Source: Saccharomycopsis phalli (lineage: Eukaryota > Ascomycota > Saccharomycetes > Ascoideales > Saccharomycopsidaceae). From it: DNA of 64,000 nt. Position 1 is the stretch's first letter; every line of letters begins with the position of its first letter. Shown here in pieces: positions 41,968 to 52,446 of the stretch. Location: the NCBI GenBank assembly GCA_020342235.1, contig CP073214.1, forward strand, positions 1,550,001 through 1,614,000, given 5' to 3'. The position numbers and the translations under genes are program-made. A model generated the notes under the pieces. That model was not told the DNA's origin and searched no databases. It was given only the letters and a program-made list of their open reading frames with translations.

Positions 41968-42511
41968 ATAAGTGACGAGTGACTTGTAATGTGTATGTTG
42001 TAATGCGTGTGCTGTAATATAAAACTAGGATAGATGTCAGTATGGCCATTGCTCAGCCAGAGCCACAACAGGCCAGTGATCAGAATCCATGCCCATGGTT
42101 CAGACTTGAGAGCCAATTTAAATAGTAAACAAAACTACAGAAGCATTTTCTATCATAACAAGACAGACGATTAATCATTACTCAACCATTGATTCAGAAA
42201 TCTTGGCAAAGGCATGCTACACAACAAAGTACTACGGATCAAAAAGGTTTAAATTATAGTTAATCCGGGCCATTATTTAAAGTTGAGAAAAGACTTGGAT
42301 GAAACCCTGGACTTTATACAAATGCTTATTTACTTTTATAGCTATACTGGGCCACTTTTGTGAAGCTGTAAATGAAAAGAATCTACCCATTTAGCACCAA
42401 CGTAACATCCTAAAAGTGAATGTGCTGCTTTTGCGACAGTAAAGAGGTAAACTTGTGATTAAAAACTCAAACGTGAATTGTTGATGATACTTGGGGTTGT
42501 GTATTCCATCA

Positions 42512-42719
42512 GCTCAAGTCACCTCTAAAGTTCTAGGCAAAAGCTCATTGCCCTCCAAGGCCATTAATTTATATATCCACTCGCTCTAGCTGAAAGTTTT
42601 CATCTCTGTCGCAAAGTTTTCTTTTGACTGCAGACCAGCACCGTTCTGAGTCGCAGACGGCAAGGTATAATCTCCCCTGGGAGTCTAGCATAGCCATGGC
42701 CTTTAATAATAATATTATA
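42512..42719 (+). mobile_element. LINE 3' end with diverged target duplication
   Basis: A 208-bp copy of the LINE 3' segment, from AGCTCAAGTCACCTCTAAAG to the AATAATAATATTATA tail. It is flanked by GTATTCCATCA (42501-42511) and GTATTTCATCA (42720-42730), which match at 10 of 11 positions. It is clearly diverged from the fresh copies, so it is older. Confidence 0.75.
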
Positions 42720-42859
42720 GTATTTCATCAATTGTGATGGAATTCGAGCTTCCAAGAGCACTTGGCATTGGAGGACAAGGGCATGATCAAGAGCATTAAA
42801 CTGGAGTACAGGAGTGATGATAATGAGTAGTGATATGATATGAGTAATAATCAGTTTAC

Positions 42860-43075
42860 AAACTCACTGAGTTTTATCAGAACGTGCTGGAAAATGATTC
42901 TCCAGAACCTGATGAGATTAAGCGTCAAACTTGGATAAGAGCACCAGGCGTCTTACACAACCCTAAGTACTATCAACAATACAATTCACATTGATGTTTT
43001 TAATCCCAAGCAACCGAATGAGGATTGGCAAAGAGTTTCAACAGAAATGGTGGCTGATGTTTCTGAGTGAGACTG
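42860..43075 (+). repeat. dispersed repeat shared with 50915-51095
   Basis: The two segments align over about 180 bp: GAGTTTTA(T/C)CAGAA(C/T)GTG, then GTCAAACTTGG, CACCAGGC-TCTTACACAACC, AAGTACTAT and TTTTTAATCCCAAGCA-CCGAATGAGG. I recognise no family. A diverged LINE end fragment (ACCGTCTAAAACAAAGGACG) follows at about 43083-43125. Confidence 0.65.
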
Positions 43076-43187
43076 ATATTTTACCGTCTAAAACAAAGGA
43101 CGGCGCTGCTAATTTTGAGCCGAGAGAAAATTCTTGTAATGGGATAAACTTTTGACTTGATTTTCAACTGTTGAAGAGAAATGTCTT

Positions 43188-43350
43188 AGAAGAGTTGTGG
43201 AGTCTTGCTCAGAAGAGCTGTGGAGTCTTGCTCAGAAGAGCTGTGGAGTCTTGCTCAGAAGAGCTGTGGAGTCTTGCTCAGAAGAGCTGTGGAGTCTTGC
43301 TCAGAAGAGCTGTGGAGTCTTGCTCAGAAGAGCTGTGGAGTCTTGCTCCT
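43188..43350 (+). repeat. 23-bp minisatellite
   Basis: About seven copies of a 23-bp unit (AGTCTTGCTCAGAAGAGCTG plus TGG), the middle copies perfect. The unit length is not a multiple of three, so the ORFs over it are artefacts. Confidence 0.92.
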
Positions 43351-43469
43351 AAGACTACCTGCCGCCTTGAGATGCTGTAAAAATCTACTCATTCAGCAGT
43401 AGCGTGTAGAATTTACTAGGGAATGAACTGATTGCGTCTATGAAGAGGGGCTAATGATGCGTAATGAGT

Positions 43470-43735
43470 GATGGCAATGATCAATAGCAACGAGTAATAG
43501 CAACGAGTAATGGGTGATGGCAACGAGTAATGACAACCAGTAATGAGTGATGACAATGAGTAATAACAATGAGTAATGAGTAATAACAATGAGTAATGAG
43601 TAATAACAATGAGTAATAACAATGAGTAATAACAATGAGTAATAACAATGAGTAATAACAATGAGTAATAACAATGAGTAATAACAACGAGTAACAAATA
43701 ATAACAACGAATAAGTATTAATAACGAGCAACGAA
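43470..43735 (-). repeat. AATGAGTAATAAC-type tandem repeats
   Basis: Long run of GAGTAATAACAAT and GAGTAATGAGTAATAACAAT units, about 12 bp and variable. The minus strand reads as Tyr/Leu/Ile-rich chance ORFs. Confidence 0.85.
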
Positions 43736-44029
43736 TAATGAACCGTGCACTACCCAATCAAGCTACGATAATTGTAACCAACCAGACCACAGCAAGACCC
43801 ATTACAGTAAAATTGCCAGCAATTGCTAGTCATTACCGCCATTTTCTCCATTCCCCATTGCGGGCGACATGTAAGCAAACACACTCTACTTGTCTAAATC
43901 CAAATATATTAGCTATACATTCCTAACTTGCATCTGCCACAGGCAGACCCACACCGTGGATGGTGTATCAAGACTCACTTTATGCTCAACAATTTATGGT
44001 CACGACAATATACGCACAAACATCAGTCA

Positions 44030-44185
44030 AACATTTGCCAAACATCGCTAAACATCTCCAAAATCGCCAAATATCGCCAAACATTGCCAAACATTGCCAA
44101 ACATTGCCAAACATCGCCAACATTGCCAACATCGCCAAACATCGCTAAACATCTCCAAAATCGCCAAACATCGCCAACCCAACCC
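44030..44185 (+). repeat. 10-11-bp tandem repeats ending near MCK1
   Basis: Mixed CCAAACATTG / CCAAACATCG / CCAAATATCG units, with a larger duplicated block around CTAAACATCTCCAAAATCG. The array ends about 35 bp from the MCK1 stop codon. Confidence 0.85.
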
Positions 44186-44219
44186 CAACATCATAACTCC
44201 ACTTCACATCGTCGCCAGA

Positions 44220-45353
44220 CTATTGGAAGCGGTATATCCGCGGAAGAAGGTTGCCAATCAAGTCCAATTCAAAGCTGCTGAAATTAAAAAAACTAGGCAC
44301 CGGAGCAGGAGCCTCGCTGGAGTATCCTCGTGGCGTCCAGGCAAATTCTGGGCTCCGGAGCTCATCAAAAAACAGATGGGCCATGATCTGCACCGGGGTG
44401 AACCGTTTCACTGGGTCGTACTGTAACACGTTGAGAAGCAAGTCGTATCCGTCTTGCGTTGCGTCTGGAAACACGCGCTCAAAGCGGTCCTCGACCTTCC
44501 CAGTAAAGAGCGGACGCAAATAGTACGGTCCGCTGTATTTCAGATTGGCGTTAAAGAGAAACCTGAGCTCGGGAGGCCCAAGAAGCTTTGCAATCTCCCT
44601 GAGCTGGAGATTGGGGTCTGAGCCCTGGAAAACCGCCCGACCCAAAAACATCTCGCCCAAGACACAGCCCAAGCCCCAAATATCGATCTGAGTAGTGTAC
44701 TCGGTGCATCCGACAATAAGCTCGGGAGCACGATAGTATCTGGAGCAAATGTACGCGACAGACGGCTGCTGAGGCTCGAGACGTTTTGCGGAGCCAAAGT
44801 CGCAGATCTTCAAGATGCCGGACTCCGGGTCGACGAGGATGTTGCTGGGCTTGATGTCACGGTGGCAGATGCCCAAAGCATGGAGATACAACATGGCACG
44901 GGCAATCTGGTAGCAGTATATTTTGATATGGGCCAAGGGCAAGTTCAGACGGGCACTGACATACCTGCGGATCTCGAGCTGCAACGTCTCGGGAAGACAC
45001 TCCATGGCAAGATGCTGATACACCTTGTTGTCCTGGGGCAGTTCGTGGTCGAAAAAGTACATCAACTTGATGATATTCGGGTGGTTTGCGATGCGGAGAA
45101 TCGCCAATTCGCGCAGCTTGTACTCCGTCTGCGCAGGTACCCGTTTGATTGCAAACGGACCGAGCCACTGCTCCTTTTCCACCGGGCCATACAGACTGTA
45201 CGGACACAACTTCGCCTGCACCACAGTTCCAAAGGCACCCTCTCCGATCTTCCGGTACTCTTTGACCACCATTGCCGCCGACTCATTGCTGCTGTTGTCG
45301 GTCACTTTGTCCACAAGAAACTGCACGCTCTTGCTGTCGCTACTCATGTTCAT
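44220..45353 (-). CDS. MCK1: GSK-3-family serine/threonine kinase Mck1
   Basis: 377 residues from the ATG at 45353 (MNMSSDSKS...). Glycine loop IGEGAFGTVVQAKL, catalytic lysine K70 in FAIKRV, E82, HRD aspartate D166 and DFG aspartate D185 are all present. The activation loop ends CSRYYRAPEL with a tyrosine pair (206-207) where GSK-3 kinases autophosphorylate. Blocks such as YQHLAMECLPETLQLEI, LHALGICHRDIKPSNILVDPESG and TTQIDIWGLGCVLGEM closely follow S. cerevisiae Mck1 rather than Rim11. Mck1 acts in sporulation, cell-cycle checkpoint and stress signalling. The frame continues two codons upstream without an ATG. No break. Confidence 0.93.
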   Translation of the reverse strand: MNMSSDSKSVQFLVDKVTDNSSNESAAMVVKEYRKIGEGAFGTVVQAKLCPYSLYGPVEKEQWLGPFAIKRVPAQTEYKLRELAILRIANHPNIIKLMYFFDHELPQDNKVYQHLAMECLPETLQLEIRRYVSARLNLPLAHIKIYCYQIARAMLYLHALGICHRDIKPSNILVDPESGILKICDFGSAKRLEPQQPSVAYICSRYYRAPELIVGCTEYTTQIDIWGLGCVLGEMFLGRAVFQGSDPNLQLREIAKLLGPPELRFLFNANLKYSGPYYLRPLFTGKVEDRFERVFPDATQDGYDLLLNVLQYDPVKRFTPVQIMAHLFFDELRSPEFAWTPRGYSSEAPAPVPSFFNFSSFELDLIGNLLPRIYRFQ

Positions 45354-46009
45354 GTCCACTGGAGTTTTAAACTTGTCCTTTTGTATGCAGGGGCTCGTAA
45401 CCGGCGCCGTGTCTGGGCGCCGTGAAGTATCAATGGAGATTTACAAAGATGTTTAAATGGAGAGTTATCAATATGTTTAAATGGAGAGTTATCAAGATAT
45501 TCCAATGGAGATATTCCAATGGAGATTTACCGAGTGAAGATAATTGATTGTAGGATAGTCGATTGTAGGATAGTCGATTGTAGGATAGTCGATTGTAGGA
45601 AAACTGGGCAGAACTTGTACCAGTAAGCTGATATTTTTAATTACAAGGCCATTGCCTGTTTTTGCCGTTGGTTTCGATCAAGTCTGTGGTTTTACAGGTA
45701 CTTGACCACATGTAACTGAAGTAGTCTGAATGGCCATGTTTCATACACAATTGGTCAGTCTTGTCGTAATTTAATCTCAACAAGATAGTCTGATTAGCTG
45801 TATTTAATACACAATTAGTCAGTCTTGTCGTAATTTAATCCTAGTTTAACCTTTGAGTCTCCTCAGTTATAAAATAAAACATTATTCATCTTTACTTCGC
45901 TACATCGTCTCCTCGGAAAGATCCCAAAACACCATTACTGTTGAATAAACCCTCATTGTCTCAATTGGCGGTCTCATTGTCTCAATTAAATGTCATGCTA
46001 GTACCCAGA

Positions 46010-46217
46010 GAGAGTGTGGCTCAAGTCACTAAAGATCCAGGCAAATGCTCATTGCACCTCCAATGCTCATTACCTTACATATTCACCAACATGTTGAAAG
46101 TTTCTTTTGTCGCAGAGTTTCTTTCGACTACATAGCAGCTCCATCCCTTGTCTTAGACGGCAAAATATCTCCTATAAAAGCCTAGAATAGCTATAGCCTT
46201 TGATAAATATCATCATC
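46010..46217 (+). mobile_element. LINE 3' end, old copy
   Basis: Matches the LINE 3' segment from GTGGCTCAAGTCACT through CAGGCAAATGCTCATTGCAC and CCTAGAATAGCTATAGCCTT to a short ATAAATATCATCAT tail. Many differences from the fresh copies and no clear target duplication. Confidence 0.65.
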
Positions 46218-47009
46218 ATTTTCTCTTCAACCACACCATCAACGTTTCATAATTTCTGACCGTTTGGACCCGAAAACACCTCTACAATGAATTATCTCAG
46301 TCAAACCCGCCTCTTTACAGACAAGCCAAAGCATAAAATACTCTTGCAATTTCGTCACAATTGTAGTACATTCATTCACTAGCTGAAATTTGTCATTTGA
46401 GAGTTTTCCCCAACTAATTGTGCTGTCTAGGTTAGCCAACTCTGGAATAGTCTTGATTGATTACACATTTCTATTGATATCTTGCGTAGTGCAATGAATT
46501 GAGTGGGGCACAGATCTATTTGGTTAGTTTCAATGTGGTTACACCATGTCTCACCAGAATAATCTTGGAATGAAGGTGTATTGGCTAAGGTGTATTGGCT
46601 AAGGTGTATTGGCTAATGTGTATTATGTAAAGACGTACTATGTAAAGACGTTTATGGTAGACCCAAAATGTCGACGGAGCAATCAACCCATGAGTTACCA
46701 TAAACACGATACTTTCACCACACAATGTGATTTGGCAGCCAATTTGCCATGGTAGAAGTCACTATGAAGCTTAACAGCCTTGAAGATATTCCAGTCAAAG
46801 TATTAATGACAGGATTCTTTACCGGGAGACTTGGATTTCCTGGACATTTGTAGAGTCACTGCGCTTCGGAGACAATACAACCAGAAATAAACATGATTCT
46901 GATTATCAATTCATTGCATCCTATATTCCCACTGTATTGTCTTGTGGAGCACAGATGAACACTGTCAAGCGAACCACTTGCCATGTTTCAGATTGTCATA
47001 GCTCATTCC

Positions 47010-47232
47010 AAAGACGCGATAATCAAAGACATAATAATCAAGACATAATAATCAAGACATAATAATCAAGACATAATAATCAAGACATAATAATCAAGAC
47101 ATAATAATCAAGACATAATAATCAAGACATAATAATCAAGACATAATAATCAAGACATAATAATCAAGACATAATAATCAAGACATAATAATCAAGACAT
47201 AATAATCAAAGACATAATAATCAAAGACACGA
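47010..47232 (+). repeat. 14-bp minisatellite (AAGACATAATAATC)
   Basis: About thirteen near-perfect copies in the centre, with variant copies at both ends (AAAGACGCGATAATC on the left, AAAGACATAATAATC on the right). Confidence 0.95.
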
Positions 47233-47590
47233 TGAGGTCCGATGACAACGGCCCAAGTGTCATTTGTATTCCGAGCATGTGAGCAAAGGAAGCAAGGTGA
47301 TTATGCACTATACCTTGGTGACTGCAATCTGTTATTGGCACTTTTGGTTTGCACCAATTGGCATGTTTCAAGGCATGAATTTGCCATTATTAATGACATG
47401 CAGCTGGCCGAGTTTCATTTGACCATTAAATTTGGTATAGATTTGGTATAGATTTCAATTCAAGGTTGATGGTGAGTTGCACAATGCTGGTGCGTAAGCT
47501 AAAATGAGTTGCAATGTTAATAGATGAGTTTGCCTTGGCCTATGGATTTTGGAATGGCATTGTCAGTGTAACGACTTGTAGAAGATAAAG

Positions 47591-47671
47591 GATGAGGTGA
47601 GGTGAGATGTGGTGAGGTGAGATGTGGTGAGGTGAGATGTGGTGAGGTGAGATGTGGTGAGGTGAGATGAT
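47591..47671 (-). repeat. 15-bp minisatellite (GGTGAGGTGAGATGT)
   Basis: About five copies of a G-rich 15-bp unit. The minus-strand frame reads HLTSP repeats and is an artefact. Confidence 0.9.
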
Positions 47672-47988
47672 GCGAGGCGAGGTTCATGTCAAGAATCAAT
47701 GTATCCAAAGTATTTAAAAGATCAAAAATCAAGATTGACAAGAAATTGTCGTGATTCAACCCAGTTGTTTTCCAGCGATAGTCACCATTTCTGACCATTG
47801 TACTGGACTGTAAGATGGGCTCATTAACAATGGTTGTCAACACTGCTGTATTCAAGAATATATTGTAAATTCTGCAAGTGCTGGTAAAGTGATTTTAAGC
47901 TAGCAAACTCGTACAAGCTGTCCAACCTCACCTAAGCCAATTATCCAAACTGTCCAACCTCACCTAAGCCAATTGTCCAACCCACCAA

Positions 47989-48876
47989 TCACTGATACAC
48001 CTCAATAAACTTCCCCCCGCGCAACATCTTACTACATCCCTCCGCCACACATCGCGTTGGTGCATACACGCTCGGATTGTCAATGTTCTTGGCCATTTTG
48101 CCCCGCTTCCGCGTGCGGTTGCCGATCCGCTGGACACACCGTCCACAGTACACATGGCCACATTTCGCATAATAAACCTTCCTGCTCATTTGCCGGTCGA
48201 CGTCGGTGATGAGCAGCACCATCTGGTACGGTGCCTGGCAGCCATATTGCTGGATAGCTTCCATGTACTCCGGCTCACTGTCCACATGCTGCTGCTGGTA
48301 CTCGTGCGGAATTCCCAAGCCAAGAGTACATCCGCACAACGGACACACGACCTCGACGTCCTTTGACACCCCGCTGGAGTATCCACGAGGCAATTCCGCG
48401 ACTTGGTGCTCCAATTGGTCCTGGAACGGCCGGGCGTACTTCGACTGCTCTTGGACCTTCTTCAGCCGCTCGCGGTTCTCCAGAAGTTCGACCTGCCGCC
48501 ACATCTCGTCGGTGACATCATCCTGCCACTGGTTCCGTGGCATTCGCGCGTGAATCCGCGCCGCAACCGTCCACCCATACATTGGCGGAGGCCGCCGGAC
48601 CGCCTGCCGGAAGTTGTAGAGCGTGCGCGGGTCGGTCCGCCCGGCGATTTCCGCAGGCCGCACGGGCGCAGGCGCCTGGGCGAAAAACTCAAGCCGCCCG
48701 GGCAAATACAATGGAATGTCGCTAAATGGAACTGTGGCGGATTGCTCGCTGAGAATTTGCACCTCGTCGTCAGAGCCCTCGTGCCGTACCGTTCGCACAA
48801 TCTGTACGTCTTCATTACCTGAATCCTCCACTATCTCCACATCTGAGTCTGAATCAACCGAGTATACTTCGGGCAT
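47989..48876 (-). CDS. SIM-containing RING protein, Slx5-like SUMO-targeted ubiquitin ligase subunit
   Basis: 295 residues. The N terminus has three SUMO-interacting-type motifs in acidic context: VEIV 13-16, VQIV 24-27 and VQIL 39-42. The C terminus has an atypical RING: C178-x2-C181, then a long insert, C239-x-H241, C244-x2-C247, and C276-x4-C281. SIMs plus a C-terminal RING with a long first loop is the arrangement of Slx5/Rfp subunits, which ubiquitinate poly-SUMOylated proteins in DNA repair and nuclear quality control. Assignment is by architecture, not close sequence identity. A Reb1-like TTACCCG lies at 48913, 36 bp from the ATG. Confidence 0.65.
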   Translation of the reverse strand: MPEVYSVDSDSDVEIVEDSGNEDVQIVRTVRHEGSDDEVQILSEQSATVPFSDIPLYLPGRLEFFAQAPAPVRPAEIAGRTDPRTLYNFRQAVRRPPPMYGWTVAARIHARMPRNQWQDDVTDEMWRQVELLENRERLKKVQEQSKYARPFQDQLEHQVAELPRGYSSGVSKDVEVVCPLCGCTLGLGIPHEYQQQHVDSEPEYMEAIQQYGCQAPYQMVLLITDVDRQMSRKVYYAKCGHVYCGRCVQRIGNRTRKRGKMAKNIDNPSVYAPTRCVAEGCSKMLRGGKFIEVYQ

Positions 48877-50562
48877 GGCTGAAAAGTGGCCTGCAATTGG
48901 GATGATGTGGGGTTACCCGGGCATTGGATGGTAATGGCTACATGGCTTCAGATACTAGCTTCAGGTACTAGATTCAGATACTAGCTCCAGAGATTAGCTC
49001 CAGAGAAAGCGTTTACCATAGCTAGTGAATATGTAAATGGACATTGGAGGGCAGTGAGTTTTCTAGTAGGTGGAGCACTCCAGATTAGAGTATAGTACGT
49101 AGCCCTATAATTAGCATATGATTATATTATCTTGTATATATCATCTTGCATATATATTAGCATTTGATTATATTATCTTGTATATGTCATCTTGCATATA
49201 TATTAGCATTTGATTATATTATCTTGTATATATCATCTTGCATATCTTGTACTTCTGTATGTATGCTCATTTCCTTCCCTTGCCATTATGCGTGACAAGA
49301 ATCAACCAACTAGGCCATTTCCCACAATTGTCTCGCCCCTTATTTTTATTTCCCTCGTTTCTCAATTATACTACTTGCCATCAACCATATTGCCTTGACT
49401 ACTGAATCTCATCCAGTACCTTGTTCCATCCTGTAAAGAGTGTAGTCTGATTCGTAGCCAGTTGGCTCTTTAAGTGCGTTCCATTCTCAGCCCAGCTATC
49501 CATCAGCTAAATAATTTATAAAAATCACAGCAATACTTTATAAAAATCACAGCAATACTTTATAAAAATCACAGCAATACTTTATAAAAATTACGCGAAT
49601 ACTTTATAAAAACATCTTCACTCTATTTTCTCACACATCTCTCCCAAGGGCAGAGTCCTAGATCCATTCCCATTGTACAGAAAACCAGCCTTTCTTTAAT
49701 AATATTTATTTTGTATCCAACTCTCAAATAGCCGTTTAGAATTAAACTCAATCTAACCAAGCATGTAAATTCCCAGTACGGAACTAATAATGGCACCAGA
49801 AATAATCCCTGACAATGTGTTATCGCAGCTAGAACTAGTCTCTGGGCATCATTCTAGCCTTTCCAACGTGACATAGAAATGTGACTTTTGCTTTAATAAC
49901 ATTTGTAGTCCGTTGGCTCTGTGATTTAACAAATCTGTATCTCATCGTCTGAGATGAATGCTTACAAGTCTGCTTTGTTGGTACTGCAAGTGAAAATCCT
50001 CCGTTATATAACTAGTCACCTTGTAACCTCCAACTACTCATTGACCCGGTACGCCTACAATTATACTATAAATCTATCGCATATCAGGAACATCAGTAGC
50101 AACTGGACCCAAGGATGGAACCAAAGTATTAGTTTCGCCAGTGGAGTGGCAGCAGCAGTTAAATCAATAGAGAAGATGGTAAAGAGAGTTGGAATTGCAT
50201 TTTTGAGTTTTCCCGTTTCAGAGTCCTGATGGTTCCAGGTAAACAATTACCAAGCCAGCTTTTAATTGCCCATCAGGCATCCTTGTCTTGTGTGTAAAGT
50301 TACCAGGCCATGATCTTTCAAGATTTGGATTCCATTTACAGAGTCTTGTATTAATCTATTTTGAAATCGGCTCCTAGGAGCTCAGGACAGCAATTCCCTA
50401 TGTTGTGTTTTGGATATTTGTTTCGCAAGAATTGTAGCAATTTACCATCCGCCAATGGCTCGTTACCCAAAATGCAAACGATGTTGGACACCCTACCCTT
50501 GTATAATACACGTCCTCATATGTTCAGATCTCTTGGGAGCCGGAATTCTATCTCGCATTGAT

Positions 50563-50826
50563 TTTTTTTAATATTTAATAATATTTATTTAAGGCTATAG
50601 CTATACTAGGCTCCCAGGGGAGATTTATACTTCGCCGTCTATGACTAAGGACGGTGCTGCTATATAGTCGTCTAAAGAAAACTCTGCAACAGAGATAAAA
50701 AACTTTCGACCAGAGCTTGTAAATATGTAAGGTAATGAGCATTGAAGGGGCAATGAGTTTTTCGCCTAGATCTTTGGAGGTAACTTTAGCCACCCCCTCC
50801 CCAAGGTACTAACTCGGTAGCCCTCC
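50563..50826 (-). mobile_element. short 5'-truncated LINE copy with perfect 13-bp target duplication
   Basis: A 264-bp minus-strand insert is flanked by ATCTCGCATTGAT at 50550-50562 and 50827-50839. It starts (on its own strand) GGAGGGCTACCGAGTTAGTA and ends in an A-rich tail (T-rich on the plus strand). It is almost identical to 22238-22490 of the larger copy, so both are young. A 72-codon ORF conserved in the two copies lies in the 3' untranslated part and is probably non-coding. Confidence 0.9.
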
Positions 50827-50914
50827 ATCTCGCATTGATGAAATACTAGAATCCACTCATGAATACGCAACACCCTTGGAAAAGTGTTTGCCAGTCAGTC
50901 CATAAACTAGTAGA

Positions 50915-51095
50915 GTTTTACCAGAATGTGTTGGAGCATGATACACCAATACATGGCGAGATTCAGCAGTCAAACTTGGCAAGTCACCAGGCTTCTTACA
51001 CAACCATAAGTACTATGTATCAATAATACAACTGACATTGAAGTTTTTAATCCCAAGCACCGAATGAGGGCTGACAACGGGTTTTCTTTAGCATT
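50915..51095 (+). repeat. dispersed repeat shared with 42860-43075
   Basis: Second copy of the unrecognised dispersed repeat described at 42860. Both copies lie within about 150 bp of a LINE 3' end. Confidence 0.6.
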
Positions 51096-51267
51096 GCTGT
51101 CTCGGGATTTACCTGATACCGGCACTTGTATCGCTTAAAGGATTTGTCTAGCAAGGCGTCTTTAATTTAACAATGCCTACAAAGCCGCATTTTACACACA
51201 TTAAATACCATGAATAAAAAACCATACAATTGAGATTTCCCAACCATGAGCCTACATGTCACCTGAT

Positions 51268-51273
51268 CACGTG
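51268..51273. promoter_or_regulatory. CACGTG box deciding the TIF5 start
   Basis: The box lies 42 bp before the ATG at 51316. If the upstream ATG at 51256 were used, it would fall inside the coding region. Confidence 0.45.
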
Positions 51274-51315
51274 CGTCTGAAAAATTTCTTTGCCACAAAC
51301 CATTCAACTAGCAAG

Positions 51316-52446
51316 ATGTCATTGATCAACATCGTAAGAGACAACACCGATGTGTTTTTCCGGTACAAGATGCCTCCGATCCAGTGCAAGATCGAGGGGC
51401 GAGGTAATGGTATCAAGACTGCGATCTTGAACCTTTCTGACGTCGCCAAGACCCTCAACCGGCCACCTTCATACATCATCAAGTACTTTGGGTTTGAGCT
51501 TGGTGCTCAGACGTCGATGAACGAGACCACAGACCGGTATCTTGTCAACGGAGCACACGACAAGGACAAGTTGCAAGACACTTTGGACGGGTTCATCAAC
51601 AAGTTTGTCTTGTGTGGTGCGTGCAAGAACCCGGAGACGGATATCATTGTGAAAAAGGGCGACGTGTTGATCCGCGAGTGTAAGGCGTGTGGTGAGAAGA
51701 CCGACATCGACCCACGGCCAAAGCTCTCGTCGTATATTTTGAAGAACCCGCCTCGTCGGATCACCCGAGGAACTGCGGCAGCAAATGTTGGAGGAGCCAC
51801 GATTGCAGACTTGGTGGAGGACACACAGAATCTCAATGTGGACGACGAGGACGAGCCGGAGCAATTCACTGACCGAATTGAGCAAGAGGCTCTGGACTTG
51901 TTGAGCAATCGAGTGGAGGTGAGCGAGGACTGGTCGGTGGACATGTCTGCGGAAGCAATTGCCGCACGAGCACAGCATTCGGACGACAAGTATGACCAGT
52001 TTGGCGAGTGGATGTTGTCGCAAGAAGGCGTTCCGCTGGACATTGACATTTTCCAGAAGCTCGTGTCGCTCCAGATCGAGACCCAGCCTAAAACGTGCCA
52101 GGTGCTTGCTCAGACTCTTTTCACCACCAACATTGTGGAGGAGATCAAGAAGCACGAGGAGTTCTTGAAGAAGGTCGTCCAGACCAGCGAGCACCAGAAG
52201 GAGTTTCTCGGGGGTATCGAGCGGTTCTTGGGGTTGCAGCATACGGAGTTGATCTCCCGGTTGCCAAAGATTTTGTTTGAGTTGTACGACTTGGACATTG
52301 TGAGTGAGGCTGTGTTGCACAAGTTCGGCACCACCGTCAGCAAAAAGTATGTGGGCGACAAGAAGATCAGCAAGAAGGTGAGAAAGGCGGCAAAGCCGTT
52401 TATGACCTGGTTGGAAAATGCCGAGGAGGAGTCAGATGAGGAGTAG
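51316..52446 (+). CDS. TIF5: Translation initiation factor eIF5 (GTPase-activating protein for eIF2)
   Basis: 376 residues. eIF5 triggers GTP hydrolysis by eIF2 at the start codon and bridges eIF2, eIF3 and eIF1. The N-terminal GAP domain starts MSLINIVRDNTDVFFRYKMPP with the catalytic arginine finger at R16, then EGRGNGIKT and KYFGFELGAQT. The zinc ribbon is C100-x2-C103 and C122-x2-C125. A linker of about 70 residues with acidic patches follows. The C-terminal W2/MIF4G-like domain ends AAKPFMTWLENAEEESDEE, the aromatic/acidic box that binds eIF2-beta and eIF3. I choose the ATG at 51316 because family members begin here. An in-frame ATG at 51256 would add 20 residues. Confidence 0.96.
   Translation: MSLINIVRDNTDVFFRYKMPPIQCKIEGRGNGIKTAILNLSDVAKTLNRPPSYIIKYFGFELGAQTSMNETTDRYLVNGAHDKDKLQDTLDGFINKFVLCGACKNPETDIIVKKGDVLIRECKACGEKTDIDPRPKLSSYILKNPPRRITRGTAAANVGGATIADLVEDTQNLNVDDEDEPEQFTDRIEQEALDLLSNRVEVSEDWSVDMSAEAIAARAQHSDDKYDQFGEWMLSQEGVPLDIDIFQKLVSLQIETQPKTCQVLAQTLFTTNIVEEIKKHEEFLKKVVQTSEHQKEFLGGIERFLGLQHTELISRLPKILFELYDLDIVSEAVLHKFGTTVSKKYVGDKKISKKVRKAAKPFMTWLENAEEESDEE

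Larger units (their letters stand above)
40893..44219. other. long repeat-rich intergenic region
   Basis: 3.3 kb without a supported gene. Besides the listed arrays and LINE relics there are ACAGTTGTAACATTCA repeats at about 41147-41235 and paired GTCAACAGGGTCTGATATGC repeats at about 41460-41560. A short LTR-start match (TGTAATATAAAACTAGGATA) lies at about 42014. Confidence 0.6.
45354..47988. other. intergenic region with many short arrays
   Basis: No gene is supported. Arrays besides the larger ones listed: a ~25-bp TTTAAATGGAGAGTTATCAA unit at 45450-45520, a 15-bp GATTGTAGGATAGTC unit (four copies) at 45545-45600, a ~65-bp duplication around CACAATTGGTCAGTCTTGTC at 45735-45845, and a 14-bp AAGGTGTATTGGCT unit at 46575-46622. 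Confidence 0.65.
48877..51315. other. intergenic region with arrays and a fresh LINE copy
   Basis: No gene is supported. A 91-codon ORF at 49954-50229 has an ATG but no recognisable motif, so I leave it uncalled. Direct AGCTTCAGATACTAG repeats lie at 48948-49000. A 46-bp three-copy array lies at 49111-49247 and a 22-bp array (ACTTTATAAAAATCACAGCA) at 49506-49612. Confidence 0.6.

Noticed and set aside
43416-43757. Tyr/Leu/Ile-rich ORFs resembling membrane proteins
   Set aside because: Translations of a simple tandem array in several frames.
49954-50229. 91-codon ORF starting MNAYKSALL
   Set aside because: Has an ATG but no motif or flanking support; it lies beside a transposon relic.
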